Under the pieces are notes generated by a model. The model had not been told where the DNA came from. It saw only the letters and a program-made list of their open reading frames with translations, and searched no databases. DNA of 46,615 nt from CAZTYI01 sp964466185 (GTDB taxonomy: Bacteria; Chlamydiota; Chlamydiia; Chlamydiales; SM23-39): NCBI GenBank assembly GCA_964466185.1, contig CAYXMS010000007.1:1-46615 (forward strand), read 5' to 3'. Made by a program: the position numbers and the translations under genes. Numbering within the stretch: position 1 is the first letter of the stretch; every line of letters begins with the position of its first letter. This document shows, piece by piece, positions 15,636-24,126 of the stretch.

Positions 15636-16358
15636 TTAGACTTTTTCTAAAATGCCATTTTTTAAAAGATATTTTCTGTTACACAAAGCTGCCAGTTCTA
15701 AATTATGAGTGGCTATAATTAGTGTTTTCTGGTTTTTTTCTGCAAAAGACAAAAGCAGCCGGCTGATTTTTTTAGAGTTTTCATGATCCAAATTGCCAGA
15801 GGGTTCATCGGCAAAAATTATTTCAGGGTCATTGCAAAAAGCTCGGGCAATAGCAACTCTTTGTTTTTCTCCGCCTGAAAAGCTTTTAACATTATGATCT
15901 GTTAAATGTTCAAGGCCGACTTCTTTTAACAGTTTCCGGCCTTTGGTTAAAAACTGCTTTTTCTGGCGATAATAGATATAAGAGGGCATTAAAACATTGT
16001 CTAAAGCTGAAAAATCTTCTAGCAAGTTAAAAAACTGAAAAACAAAACCAAAATGCTTGCTGCGCAAAAAAGAAGCTCTGTTGGGAGAGAGTTTTTGGCC
16101 TTGATATGAGATTCGGCCTTCTGTCGGCTTTTCCAGGCCTGCTAAAAGGTGCAAAAGCGTAGTTTTACCTTCTCCTGAGGCTCCCATAATAGCTACAGAT
16201 TCGGCTTTTGCCACTTGCAGATTAATGCCTTTTAAAACATGAGTTTTGAAAAAACTTTTATATAAATTTTCCGCTTCTAATATGGTTGTCGGAGACACGT
16301 TAATGTTTCGGTTGTTGTTATGTTCTAATTGATCGGTAGTATTTTGATTTTTTTTCAT
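15636..16358 (-). CDS. lolD: Lipoprotein-releasing ABC transporter ATPase LolD
   Basis: A 240-residue ABC ATPase of the LolD/MacB class: Walker A GASGEGKTT, Q-loop FVFQFFNLLEDFSALDNV, signature SFSGGEKQR, Walker B EIIFADEPSGNLD and H-loop ATHN. With its permease partner it extracts outer-membrane lipoproteins from the inner membrane. The first 25 residues are polar and Asn-rich. AAAGG precedes the ATG. It lies 10 nt downstream of the permease gene on the same strand, in the order known from CT151-CT152. Confidence 0.9.
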   Translation of the reverse strand: MKKNQNTTDQLEHNNNRNINVSPTTILEAENLYKSFFKTHVLKGINLQVAKAESVAIMGASGEGKTTLLHLLAGLEKPTEGRISYQGQKLSPNRASFLRSKHFGFVFQFFNLLEDFSALDNVLMPSYIYYRQKKQFLTKGRKLLKEVGLEHLTDHNVKSFSGGEKQRVAIARAFCNDPEIIFADEPSGNLDHENSKKISRLLLSFAEKNQKTLIIATHNLELAALCNRKYLLKNGILEKV

Positions 16359-16368
16359 AAAAAACCTT

Positions 16369-18531
16369 TCAGTCTCCTCTCAATATGGAAGATGGATGTA
16401 GTTTACAGGCTTTAATAGCCGGAATCAGTCCGGCAACTAAGGCTATAATGGGAGTGGTAATTGCTACAAACAAAAAGGCGTCCCAGCTTAGTATGTTAGG
16501 TAGTTTGTCTCCAAAAAAAGCGGCATTGAAAGCGCTGTGGCCTTGTATAAAGCTTAAAAAATTAACCAAAACATCCAAATGCCTTAAAGTGAAAAGGGCT
16601 GCCAGAGTGCCTAAAAAAGCACTTAGAAGACCTAAGGTAAATCCGCAAAAGCCAAAAATTAAAGCAATGCTTTTTTTAGAAGCCCCCATAGACTGTAAAA
16701 TAGCAATTTCTTTTTTCTTATCATTTATCAGAAGCATTAAAAGGGAAATAATGTTGGAGCAGGCTACGACAATAATAATTAAAGCGATTAAAGTTAAAAG
16801 TAGACGGTCGCTTTGAAATTGCTGCATTAGGTCTTTGGAAAATTCATAGTCTTTATAACTTTGCACTTGCCAATATTTGCTGAGATTATGAGCTTGCAAC
16901 TGATTTTCCAGCTCTGTTTTTACGGTAGTTGTTTTTCTTAAGTCATCAAACCAGACAAAAATACCGTTATTTGGTTGGTTTTCTAATATCATATTGGAAC
17001 CTGAAATAGTGCGGATTACTTCTTCAGGCACTATGATGCAGCGACCGCCTATAGGTAAAATTCCAGGGTCATAAAAACCCGCTACATAAATCGGCAGACG
17101 CATTTCTTGAACAGCAGAAGGTGTTTGGCTGGCAAAAGCTAAATAGCCTAGATCTCCTAAACGCGAGCCATTATCTTTTAAAGGCTTGGGTAAAAGAGCT
17201 GGATATGCGTCAAAATGTTTTGTCGGACTGTAAACGGCGTTATTTTGAACATAAAAATTAAAACCAAAAGGATTTTCTTTTAGTTGTGCCTGTTGAATTT
17301 CTAAACCGGAAAAGCAAGTCTCTCCTTTAATTATCTGATCCTGGATTAAACCGTTAACATGCAGCTTGATGTCTTGAAGATTTTGTTGGGAAATTGTTTT
17401 TTTATCTATTCGGGCATTGAAAATGAATTTGTCATCTGAAGTAATAATAGTATTTTCATCAACTGGAAAACTGTCTTTTCCCGATAAATTAAAGGCGGAA
17501 TTTTTAAAAGGAATGAAGACAAAGCCTTTTTTTTCATATTTAAAAGTGCCAGATGCCAAAAGAGAATTTTTGGAAGATGTAACTTTTGGTTTTTGAATTG
17601 GCAGAAATAGTTTTTTGATTGTGCCATCAGCTGATAACAGGGCAGAAGCGTCTAAATGAAAAGTTGGCGTTTTAGGAAAAAGTAAAAGCGGAAAGGTAAA
17701 TTTTTCTGTAGTGGCTACTTTTTCTAATTTCAGATTATTAAAAAAAGTTTCTAAAAGCTTATTTTTTGAGTTAAAGGAATTGTTTTTAAGCGGCAGTTCA
17801 ATTTGACTGTTATTTGTAGAATCTTTTGCTGCTAAAGTAGATTCGTTATTTCCAGGCAAACTGTCTGATTTTTCGGACGATTTGCTGATTTGTCTTAAAA
17901 GATTGTTAAAATCTTCTTTAGAAGGAGTCAGTAAAAGCTGGCTTAAATGGGGATTTTCTTGGTTCAGACTAAGCAAATAAGACATTTGTGACAAGTAGCT
18001 GACTTTTCTAATATCAGAAGCGGTAAAAGGACGATCTAAAGTTATGCGCATCAAAGCGCCTGCCATTTCAAAGTCTTCATATGTCAAAGTTTTTTCTTGC
18101 GTTTTTTGCTTTTCTAAAATTTGATAAGTCTCTTTGATTATATCCAGTTCTTTTTTATCTTTTGTATAAAACGGATTAGGCCAAAAAGCGGGAATTTCCA
18201 TATCCTGATTAGGATTATAGGGATTGGTTTTTGAGGACCGGGATTTTTCTCTAATCGATTTATAGCTGTAGTTGGAGTTAGAGCTAATGCTGTCTATGAG
18301 ATAATAGTAAGAAGAATAATAGGCATTGGTAGGCACTAGCCTTAAAGGCGCATTCAAGGTCGTCAGTTTTTTCAGCCAGTTTTTTTCAATTCCCGAAGTA
18401 ACAGATAAAAATACTAAAACCAGCCAGACGACAAGAGAAATAATTAGTACTGAAACAAGGGAAATAATTGTTTTAGAAAGTGCATGTTTTTTAGGCAGTA
18501 AATACTTTAGGGCGATATTCAATTCAAACAT
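16369..18531 (-). CDS. Lipoprotein-releasing permease, LolC/E family, oversized
   Basis: A 720-residue permease with the MacB/FtsX fold: one N-terminal helix (about 23-47, with the family's EKKHALSKTIISLVS-like start), a very large exported region (about 48-600), and three C-terminal helices (about 605-632, 643-672, 685-708) with EIAILQSMGASKKSI and a final SSILRGD. LolC and LolE are about 400 residues, so the exported part is enlarged by some 300 residues. Only one permease gene accompanies lolD, which suggests a homodimer as in LolF-type systems. It sits between rpmG and lolD as in classical chlamydiae. Confidence 0.82.
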   Translation of the reverse strand: MFELNIALKYLLPKKHALSKTIISLVSVLIISLVVWLVLVFLSVTSGIEKNWLKKLTTLNAPLRLVPTNAYYSSYYYLIDSISSNSNYSYKSIREKSRSSKTNPYNPNQDMEIPAFWPNPFYTKDKKELDIIKETYQILEKQKTQEKTLTYEDFEMAGALMRITLDRPFTASDIRKVSYLSQMSYLLSLNQENPHLSQLLLTPSKEDFNNLLRQISKSSEKSDSLPGNNESTLAAKDSTNNSQIELPLKNNSFNSKNKLLETFFNNLKLEKVATTEKFTFPLLLFPKTPTFHLDASALLSADGTIKKLFLPIQKPKVTSSKNSLLASGTFKYEKKGFVFIPFKNSAFNLSGKDSFPVDENTIITSDDKFIFNARIDKKTISQQNLQDIKLHVNGLIQDQIIKGETCFSGLEIQQAQLKENPFGFNFYVQNNAVYSPTKHFDAYPALLPKPLKDNGSRLGDLGYLAFASQTPSAVQEMRLPIYVAGFYDPGILPIGGRCIIVPEEVIRTISGSNMILENQPNNGIFVWFDDLRKTTTVKTELENQLQAHNLSKYWQVQSYKDYEFSKDLMQQFQSDRLLLTLIALIIIVVACSNIISLLMLLINDKKKEIAILQSMGASKKSIALIFGFCGFTLGLLSAFLGTLAALFTLRHLDVLVNFLSFIQGHSAFNAAFFGDKLPNILSWDAFLFVAITTPIIALVAGLIPAIKACKLHPSSILRGD

Positions 18532-18629
18532 GTCTTTTCCAAAAATATACGGAATATTTTTAATTTTTTTTTAAATATATTAAAAATATAAAATAGTTAA
18601 AAAACTGTTTTAGCTGTAGCTGTTTGGAT

Positions 18630-18788
18630 TTATTTGGCTTCTTTAAAAATAACGTGCTTTCTTAAAATGGGATCATATTTTTTAAGCTCTAGCCTTTCAG
18701 GCGTGTTATTTTTATTTTTACTAGTCCAATAAACCGTTTTGCTTTCAGTGCTTTTTAATTTGATGTTGTCTCTTGCTTCTTTTGCCAT
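18630..18788 (-). CDS. rpmG: 50S ribosomal protein L33
   Basis: A 52-residue protein beginning MAKEARDNIKLKSTESKT and containing VYWTSKNKNNTPERLELKKYDP and a VIFKEAK end, diagnostic of L33. It has no Cys pairs, so it is the zinc-free form. A ribosome-binding site is weak (AAAAGGAAT about 7 nt before ATG). It lies upstream of the LolC/E-type permease on the same strand, as CT150 precedes CT151. Confidence 0.95.
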   Translation of the reverse strand: MAKEARDNIKLKSTESKTVYWTSKNKNNTPERLELKKYDPILRKHVIFKEAK

Positions 18789-18866
18789 TTTATTATTCCT
18801 TTTAAATCAAATTATTTTTTTTATAATTAAATTTTATCAGCTAATTTTAAATATAACAAGCAAAAA

Positions 18867-19892
18867 TCAGTTTAAGGCCATACGGGGATGAGCTTGTAGA
18901 TCCCAGGGATCGCTAAGCTGATTTTTTAAGAATTTTTGATATCCCAGTCCCGCGATCATGGCAGCATTATCTAAAGAAAGGCCAATTTCCGGCCAAAAAA
19001 CAGGCATTTGTTTTAAAACATTTTTTTGAGCAAAAATTTTTCTCAGCTGTTGATTATTAGTAACTCCGCCGCCGAGATAAATAGCTTGGGCATTGATCTT
19101 TTGAGCAGCTATAGAAGCTTTTTTCGCTATATCTTCAAATGCCGCTTTTTGAAAAGCAGCGGCAATATGTTTTTTTTCTTCCTGAGGTAAAATAGAAGGA
19201 GAGGATCGGGAGGCTTTTGGCCCTTTGACCGTATATAATACTTTGGTTTTTAATCCGCTAAAAGAAAAATCTAAATGGTTGCGGGTTTTGGCCGGTTTAA
19301 AATTATATTTATCAGGGTCTCCATATTTGGCCAAGGTCTCAATATTAGGTCCTCCCGGATAAGGCAGTTCTAGGATTGAAGCTACTTTATCAAAAGCCTC
19401 TCCCATAGCATCATCAATAGTAGATCCTATAAGTTCATATCGTCCGAGATCCTGAACTTTTAAAAGTACCGTATGTCCGCCGGACAGAACTATTCCTAGT
19501 GCAGGAAAGAGCAGATTTTGCAGATCTTTCATCATAGCTGCATATAGATGAGCTTCAATATGGTTAATGCCGATAAACGGTTTTTCCCAGCTTAAAGCTA
19601 GTCCTTTGGCTGTGTTCAAACCGATTAGCAAAGCTCCAATCAGCCCAGGGCCGTGGGTAACGGCAATCAGATCAATTTCCGTTTGGGAAATACCGGCCTG
19701 TTTCAACGCTTTATCAACTACAGGAATAATCATGTCAATATGCGAACGACAGGCCAGCTCCGGAAAAACTCCCCCGTATTTTTTATGAATGTCCACTTGC
19801 GAAGCAATGACGTTAGATAAAATTTCAGAGCCGTCTTTGACAATAGCTGCTGCTGTTTCATCGCACGATGTTTCAATGCCTAAAACTAACAT
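18867..19892 (-). CDS. tsaD: tRNA N6-threonylcarbamoyladenosine synthase subunit TsaD
   Basis: A 341-residue Kae1/Qri7/TsaD protein: LGIETSCDETAAAIV at the start, VTHGPGLIGALLIGL, the metal-binding HxxxH of GINHIEAHLYAAM, LGIVLSGGHTVLL, DDAMGEAFDKVASILELPYPGGP and SLDNAAMIAGLGYQK. With TsaB, TsaC and TsaE it makes the t6A modification at position 37 of ANN-decoding tRNAs. Length is normal. The ATG is preceded by AAGAAATG-type sequence without a strong ribosome-binding site. Confidence 0.96.
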   Translation of the reverse strand: MLVLGIETSCDETAAAIVKDGSEILSNVIASQVDIHKKYGGVFPELACRSHIDMIIPVVDKALKQAGISQTEIDLIAVTHGPGLIGALLIGLNTAKGLALSWEKPFIGINHIEAHLYAAMMKDLQNLLFPALGIVLSGGHTVLLKVQDLGRYELIGSTIDDAMGEAFDKVASILELPYPGGPNIETLAKYGDPDKYNFKPAKTRNHLDFSFSGLKTKVLYTVKGPKASRSSPSILPQEEKKHIAAAFQKAAFEDIAKKASIAAQKINAQAIYLGGGVTNNQQLRKIFAQKNVLKQMPVFWPEIGLSLDNAAMIAGLGYQKFLKNQLSDPWDLQAHPRMALN

Positions 19893-20039
19893 TTCTTATT
19901 CTTTTTTTAGTTTGAGTTAGATTTAAATTTGTCTATTTTTTTGTTTTAAATTATATTCCAAGTATTTCTTATCTATAAAATATAATTTAAAAAATGCAAA
20001 TATAGCAAAAAAAAAGATTTAAGGACAGTAATTAAAAAG

Positions 20040-20465
20040 CTAACAAGTTTGGGAATCCAGATAATTTTGCAAGATGATCATGGCCGCTATGGGGTCGATC
20101 TTTTGACTTCTTTTTTTGCGAGAAAAATCATTTTTAAGCATTTTTTCAGCTTGAGAAGAGGAAAGCCTTTCATCCCATAAAATAATGGGAATTGAAGCAG
20201 GCAGCTTTTTTTGTAGTTTTTCCTTAAAATTTTTGACCTGCTGGGACATTTGTCCTTCTTTTCCAGAAAGCAGCAAGGGATTGCCTAAAATAATTTTTTC
20301 AATTTTAAAATTGTTTTTTTGTAAAAATTTAACTACTAAAGAAACAGCCTGATTAGGCTGAGGTATATTGAGTGTTGTTAAAGGCAGAACTATTTTTTGA
20401 TTTTCATCAGAAATGGCCAAACCGATTCTTTTTAAACCAAAATCTATAGATAAAATTCTTTTCAT
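20040..20465 (-). CDS. ruvX: RuvX/YqgF, pre-16S rRNA nuclease
   Basis: A 141-residue RNase-H-fold protein: MKRILSIDFGLKRIGLAISD, LGNPLLLSGKEGQMS, ILWDERLSSSQAEKML and KIDPIAAMIILQNYLDS. The acidic residues expected in the active site are present. YqgF processes the 5' end of 16S rRNA. I used the ATG at 20465 because it starts the family-typical strand, not the longer frame. In classical chlamydiae it directly follows pyrG (CT183-CT184); here two plus-strand genes separate them. Residues about 33-48 are encoded by a 47-bp segment that is repeated near the pyrG stop codon. Confidence 0.92.
   Translation of the reverse strand: MKRILSIDFGLKRIGLAISDENQKIVLPLTTLNIPQPNQAVSLVVKFLQKNNFKIEKIILGNPLLLSGKEGQMSQQVKNFKEKLQKKLPASIPIILWDERLSSSQAEKMLKNDFSRKKRSQKIDPIAAMIILQNYLDSQTC
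20323..20369. repeat. 47-bp direct repeat, copy A (inside ruvX)
   Basis: Internal ruvX segment that recurs at 22412-22458 in the same orientation with 44 of 47 bases identical; the three differences are all transitions. Copy A is in an intact coding frame, so it is the parent of the repeat. Confidence 0.9.
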
Positions 20466-20681
20466 AATGTTTAAAAAATTAATATTGTACACTGTTTGCA
20501 TCTTATCGTAAAAGCGGGAAAAGGGATAGTAATTTTAAAGGTCTTTTTTTGGGTCAGTTTAACTAATGCTCAAATGGAAATGGTTGTTTTAGCCGCGACG
20601 CTGTTTTTTTGTTTTCGCTTTTATTTTTTGATTTAAAAATATATACTTTTGCTTTTTTTAAATAAAAAGGACGTTTTTTGG

Positions 20682-21680
20682 ATGAGTAGCAAATCTATAG
20701 GTTGCATTCCGGTTGAAGATTCTTCTTCTTTTTTGTCTGCAATCATGCCCGAGTTGATAGAAGATAAGGATTTTGATACTGAACTGATAGAAGAGGCAGA
20801 AGAGAATTTTTCTATAGAAGATTCTGCAGATTTTACGTCTTCCGAATGCTCCAGTCATCTTTCTTTAGATTTTTTGGACTTTGGTGATTTTAAGATAAGA
20901 CTTTTAAAAGCTGTGTTTTATAGCGATGCATATAAAATATCCACTCTTTTGGCGGCCGCGCAAGAATATATACCCTTGGAAATCGTGCTAGATGTTCTGG
21001 ATTCGGTTTGTCGAAAGCCTTATGAAAACAATCTTTTTCAGCCATTTCAGGAAAACGGAGTTTTTTCCAAGCTGGATGAGATTCAAAAAAGCCGGCTTTT
21101 CAATGTGTGTATAAATACTGATAATGGAACAGCTTTTGTTGAGCTTTTGAATTTTATAAGGCCGGAAAATATGGATATGCTGTTTTTAAAAATAGTAAAT
21201 TGCCAAGCTTTTGAGATATTGGCAAAATTTGTTCAAACTCCCTTTTTTTCTGAAATTTCAGATGAAAATTTTAGATCCTCTTTAAAATTGCTGGTCCTGG
21301 ACATGGCGGCAAAAAATGAACGAATGGATAAATTTGTTTTGTTTGATTTTTTAGCCGTTTCTTCTAAAAAAGAAACTTTTAAAAAAGTATTGAAAGAGGA
21401 TGAAAAATTAAGAAAGGATCTTTTGGAAAAAGCTGTTATTTTTAACAACCTGCCTTTGGCTAATCGTCTTGCAGGCTATGTATATTCATATGAAAACGCG
21501 CAAAAGCTTTTCCACACAGCCATTCGATGTAAAGAAAGCCGTATTTATTTGGGTTTGCTTTTAAAAAGCTTTCCCCCGGAAACAATAAATAAAACTAAAC
21601 TGCTGGTTTACATAGCAGAAAATATAGAAGATTTGGAAGTGGCGGAAGATCTAAAAAATATGGTAAGAGCATTAATTTAA
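20682..21680 (+). CDS. Helical-repeat protein of unknown function, paralogue 1
   Basis: A 332-residue protein with a Ser/Asp/Glu-rich head (residues 1-65) and an all-helical body that looks like irregular ankyrin- or HEAT-like repeats (FVELLNFIRPENMDMLFLKIV, then FEILAKFVQ). I do not recognise a family. The block at about residues 150-190 aligns with its downstream neighbour (shared pattern T-N-xx-FV-L-x-F-P-x-x-D-x-FLKI-x-QA-x-L-F). The ATG at 20682 has AAAGGACG upstream; an earlier start lacks this. It is oriented against ruvX and pyrG and is in the place where classical chlamydiae have nothing. An effector or host-interaction role is conceivable, but no signal is seen. Confidence 0.75.
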   Translation: MSSKSIGCIPVEDSSSFLSAIMPELIEDKDFDTELIEEAEENFSIEDSADFTSSECSSHLSLDFLDFGDFKIRLLKAVFYSDAYKISTLLAAAQEYIPLEIVLDVLDSVCRKPYENNLFQPFQENGVFSKLDEIQKSRLFNVCINTDNGTAFVELLNFIRPENMDMLFLKIVNCQAFEILAKFVQTPFFSEISDENFRSSLKLLVLDMAAKNERMDKFVLFDFLAVSSKKETFKKVLKEDEKLRKDLLEKAVIFNNLPLANRLAGYVYSYENAQKLFHTAIRCKESRIYLGLLLKSFPPETINKTKLLVYIAENIEDLEVAEDLKNMVRALI

Positions 21681-21701
21681 GTTTTTTGATTAAAAAAAAA
21701 T

Positions 21702-22421
21702 ATGTTGAAATCTCCTATTTCACGATCGGGATCAGATTCCCAGCTTGTCAGGCATTTATCTCAAGAAGAGTTTGAGCAGGCGGCTACTATATTTTGCCAA
21801 GAAGGCAATATAATACAGCTGCGTGGATTGTTTGAGAATTATTTTTATTTTGTACTTCGGGCAAACTCGGATTTTTTCTATGCTTTGTTGGATCTTTGCC
21901 TGCAAACTAATAATAGCTGTATATTTGTTTTTCTTATTAAATATTTCTCCCCACAAATCTGGGATACGATTTTTTTGAAAATAATAGAGAAACAGGCTAC
22001 CAATGTGCTTGCTTTTTTTCTGCGTAATATCATACGTTATCCGGTTTCTAGTTCTGTTCTGGGCAAAGTTTTAGAAGAAACAGCGGTTTGGCGGGATAAA
22101 CTTATCTTTTCAATTTTAATTAAAAATTACTATTATCCTACGGAAGTTTTAACTTCTTTTTTAGAAACTGCCATTATTAATTCCGACACAAACCTTTTAA
22201 CTTTGCTTTTAGACCATTTAAAAACAAGAAATGCATTGTTGCCGGAAGGCCGGTTTTTAGCTTTTTTAGAAGACTGCAGATATGAAAAGGATGATCATGA
22301 GGGGAATTTTTTAATAGATGAGGAAAGCTATCAATTTATGAAACAAATGCTGGAGTCGTTTAATGATCCTTATTTAACAGATTGTATAACAAGACTTTCT
22401 CTGGCCTCTTCAAAAATTTAA
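21702..22421 (+). CDS. Helical-repeat protein of unknown function, paralogue 2
   Basis: A 239-residue paralogue of the preceding gene; TNNSCIFVFLIKYFSPQ and WDTIFLKIIEKQATNVLAFFLR align with the first copy without large gaps, and the following helices match in length. It starts 21 nt after the stop of copy 1 with only a weak ribosome-binding site and is nearly 100 residues shorter, mainly lacking the acidic head. Its last codons and TAA stop (22419-22421) lie inside the ruvX-derived repeat, so its present C-terminus was set by that recombination. Function unknown. Confidence 0.72.
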   Translation: MLKSPISRSGSDSQLVRHLSQEEFEQAATIFCQEGNIIQLRGLFENYFYFVLRANSDFFYALLDLCLQTNNSCIFVFLIKYFSPQIWDTIFLKIIEKQATNVLAFFLRNIIRYPVSSSVLGKVLEETAVWRDKLIFSILIKNYYYPTEVLTSFLETAIINSDTNLLTLLLDHLKTRNALLPEGRFLAFLEDCRYEKDDHEGNFLIDEESYQFMKQMLESFNDPYLTDCITRLSLASSKI

Positions 22422-22458
22422 CTACTAAAGAAACAGTCTAATTAGGCTGAAGTATATT
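22412..22458. pseudogene. 47-bp ruvX fragment (repeat copy B)
   Basis: This segment matches ruvX 20323-20369 at 44 of 47 positions, in the same orientation, and lies 49 bp from the pyrG stop codon, that is, where ruvX is expected from chlamydial gene order. Flanking bases show no clear further ruvX similarity. It supplies the stop codon of paralogue 2. I read it as the relic of a ruvX duplication or of a recombination event that placed the paralogue pair between pyrG and ruvX. Confidence 0.8.
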
Positions 22459-22506
22459 ATAGTTGACATACTCCAACGTCTTATAGGTAATTTTCAACCT
22501 TTATTG

Positions 22507-24126
22507 TTATTTTACGTTCGTTGCAGAAGTCTTTACAGCCTTGATAAAGGCTATAAATAAGGGGTGAGGATCAAGAGGTTTGGATTTAAATTCAGGGTGG
22601 AACTGGGCAGAGAGCATCCATGGGTGGTTTTTCAGTTCTGCAATTTCGATTAAGTTTTTAGATTTATATATGCCGGAAAAGATTATGCCTTTTTTTTCAA
22701 AGTCTTTTTTATACCTGTTATTGAATTCATAGCGGTGACGGTGTCTTTCTGAAATTGTTTTTTTTCTATAAGCTTTATAGGCTTTAGTCTTTTTTTCTTT
22801 AATGAGGCAGGGATAAGCGCCCAGGCGCATGGTGCCTCCCAGATTTGCAATTTCCTGCTGCTCTGAAAGCAGAGAAATTATCGGGTTAGAAGTAGCTGCG
22901 TCCATTTCTGTAGAATTGGCTTTTTTAAGCTTTAAAACATTTCTAGCAAATTCTACTAGCATTACCTGCAGGCCTAGACAAATGCCAAAATATGGCAGTT
23001 TCTTTTCGCGGCAATATTGAGCGGCTATGATTTTACCGTCCCAGCCGCGACCGCCGAATCCTCCGGGAATTAAAAAACCCCGGCACTTTTTAAAAGCAGC
23101 CATATCTTTTAAGCTTAAAATTTTGTCAGAGTCAATTTGTTTGATATCCAGTTTAATTTTAAATTTAGCAGCTGCATGAGTCAGAGCTTCAAAGATGGAT
23201 TTATAAGCATCTTGGTGGTCTAGGTATTTGCCGACTATGCCAATGGAGATTTGTTTTTTAGGATGGGTAATAGACCGGATAAAATTTTTCCAATCTTTTA
23301 AAGAAGAAGACCGGCAAGCTAGGTTTAGTTTTTCGCAAATGGTATTATCGATATTTTGTTTGTTAAGCTCTAGCGGCACTTCATAGATGCTATTTTTGAC
23401 ATCTTTAGCATCGAAAACATTTTTTTCTTCTACGTTGCAAAAAAGGGAAATTTTACTTTTTATGTCTGAGCTTAAAGTATTTTCCGCTCGACAGAGAATA
23501 ATGTCAGGGGCCAGGCCAATTCCTCTTAATAGTTGTACTGACTGTTGTGTAGGTTTGGTTTTTACTTCTCCGGCTGCTTTGATATAAGGCACATATGTTA
23601 AGTGCAGATTTAAGCATTTTTTAGGATGTTCCAGTCTGAATTGCCTGATAGCTTCTAAAAAAGGCAGAGATTCAATATCTCCAACAGTTCCTCCAATTTC
23701 TACAAAGACGAGATCTAAATCCTTGAGTTGTTTTGAACAGAGATGGATTCTTCTTTTGATTTCGTTGGTAATATGAGGAATAACCTGCACTGTTTTGCCG
23801 AGATAATCGCCTTTTCTTTCTTTGCTGATTACCGTATTGTAAATTTGGCCGGAGGTGGCATTGGAGGCTTTGGAAAGTGGGGAAGAGGTGAATCTAAAAT
23901 AATGGCCTAGGTCTAAATCAGTTTCTGCACCGTCATCTGTGACATAAACTTCGCCGTGCTGAAAGGGGCTCATGGTGCCGGGGTCGACGTTTAGATAAGG
24001 ATCCATTTTTAAGATTGCTGTTTTGATGCCTTTTCTTTCTAACAGCATGGCCAAAGAGGCGGAAGCCAGCCCTTTGCCCAAAGAAGAAACTACGCCTCCT
24101 GTGACGAAAATGTATTTGATTGACAT
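22507..24126 (-). CDS. pyrG: CTP synthase
   Basis: A 539-residue two-domain enzyme of normal length. N-terminal synthetase: FVTGGVVSSLGKGLASASLAM, MDPYLNVDPGTMSPFQHGEV, VEIGGTVGDIESLPF and GEVKTKPTQQSVQLLRGIGL. C-terminal class I glutamine amidotransferase: GFGGRGWDGK, catalytic Cys in FGICLGLQVMLVEFARN, and His-Glu in SAQFHPEFKSKP. It makes CTP from UTP and glutamine. It overlaps the end of kdsB by 37 nt; KdsB uses CTP, a coupling also seen in CT182-CT183. Confidence 0.97.
   Translation of the reverse strand: MSIKYIFVTGGVVSSLGKGLASASLAMLLERKGIKTAILKMDPYLNVDPGTMSPFQHGEVYVTDDGAETDLDLGHYFRFTSSPLSKASNATSGQIYNTVISKERKGDYLGKTVQVIPHITNEIKRRIHLCSKQLKDLDLVFVEIGGTVGDIESLPFLEAIRQFRLEHPKKCLNLHLTYVPYIKAAGEVKTKPTQQSVQLLRGIGLAPDIILCRAENTLSSDIKSKISLFCNVEEKNVFDAKDVKNSIYEVPLELNKQNIDNTICEKLNLACRSSSLKDWKNFIRSITHPKKQISIGIVGKYLDHQDAYKSIFEALTHAAAKFKIKLDIKQIDSDKILSLKDMAAFKKCRGFLIPGGFGGRGWDGKIIAAQYCREKKLPYFGICLGLQVMLVEFARNVLKLKKANSTEMDAATSNPIISLLSEQQEIANLGGTMRLGAYPCLIKEKKTKAYKAYRKKTISERHRHRYEFNNRYKKDFEKKGIIFSGIYKSKNLIEIAELKNHPWMLSAQFHPEFKSKPLDPHPLFIAFIKAVKTSATNVK

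Noticed and set aside
10662..16340. LEHNN motif shared by the tail of the MreD-like protein and the head of LolD
   Set aside because: Only five residues match, the DNA around them does not, and both regions are low-complexity Asn-rich.
16385..16816. A 143-codon plus-strand frame opposite the permease C-terminus
   Set aside because: Shadow of the conserved LolC/E membrane segments on the other strand.
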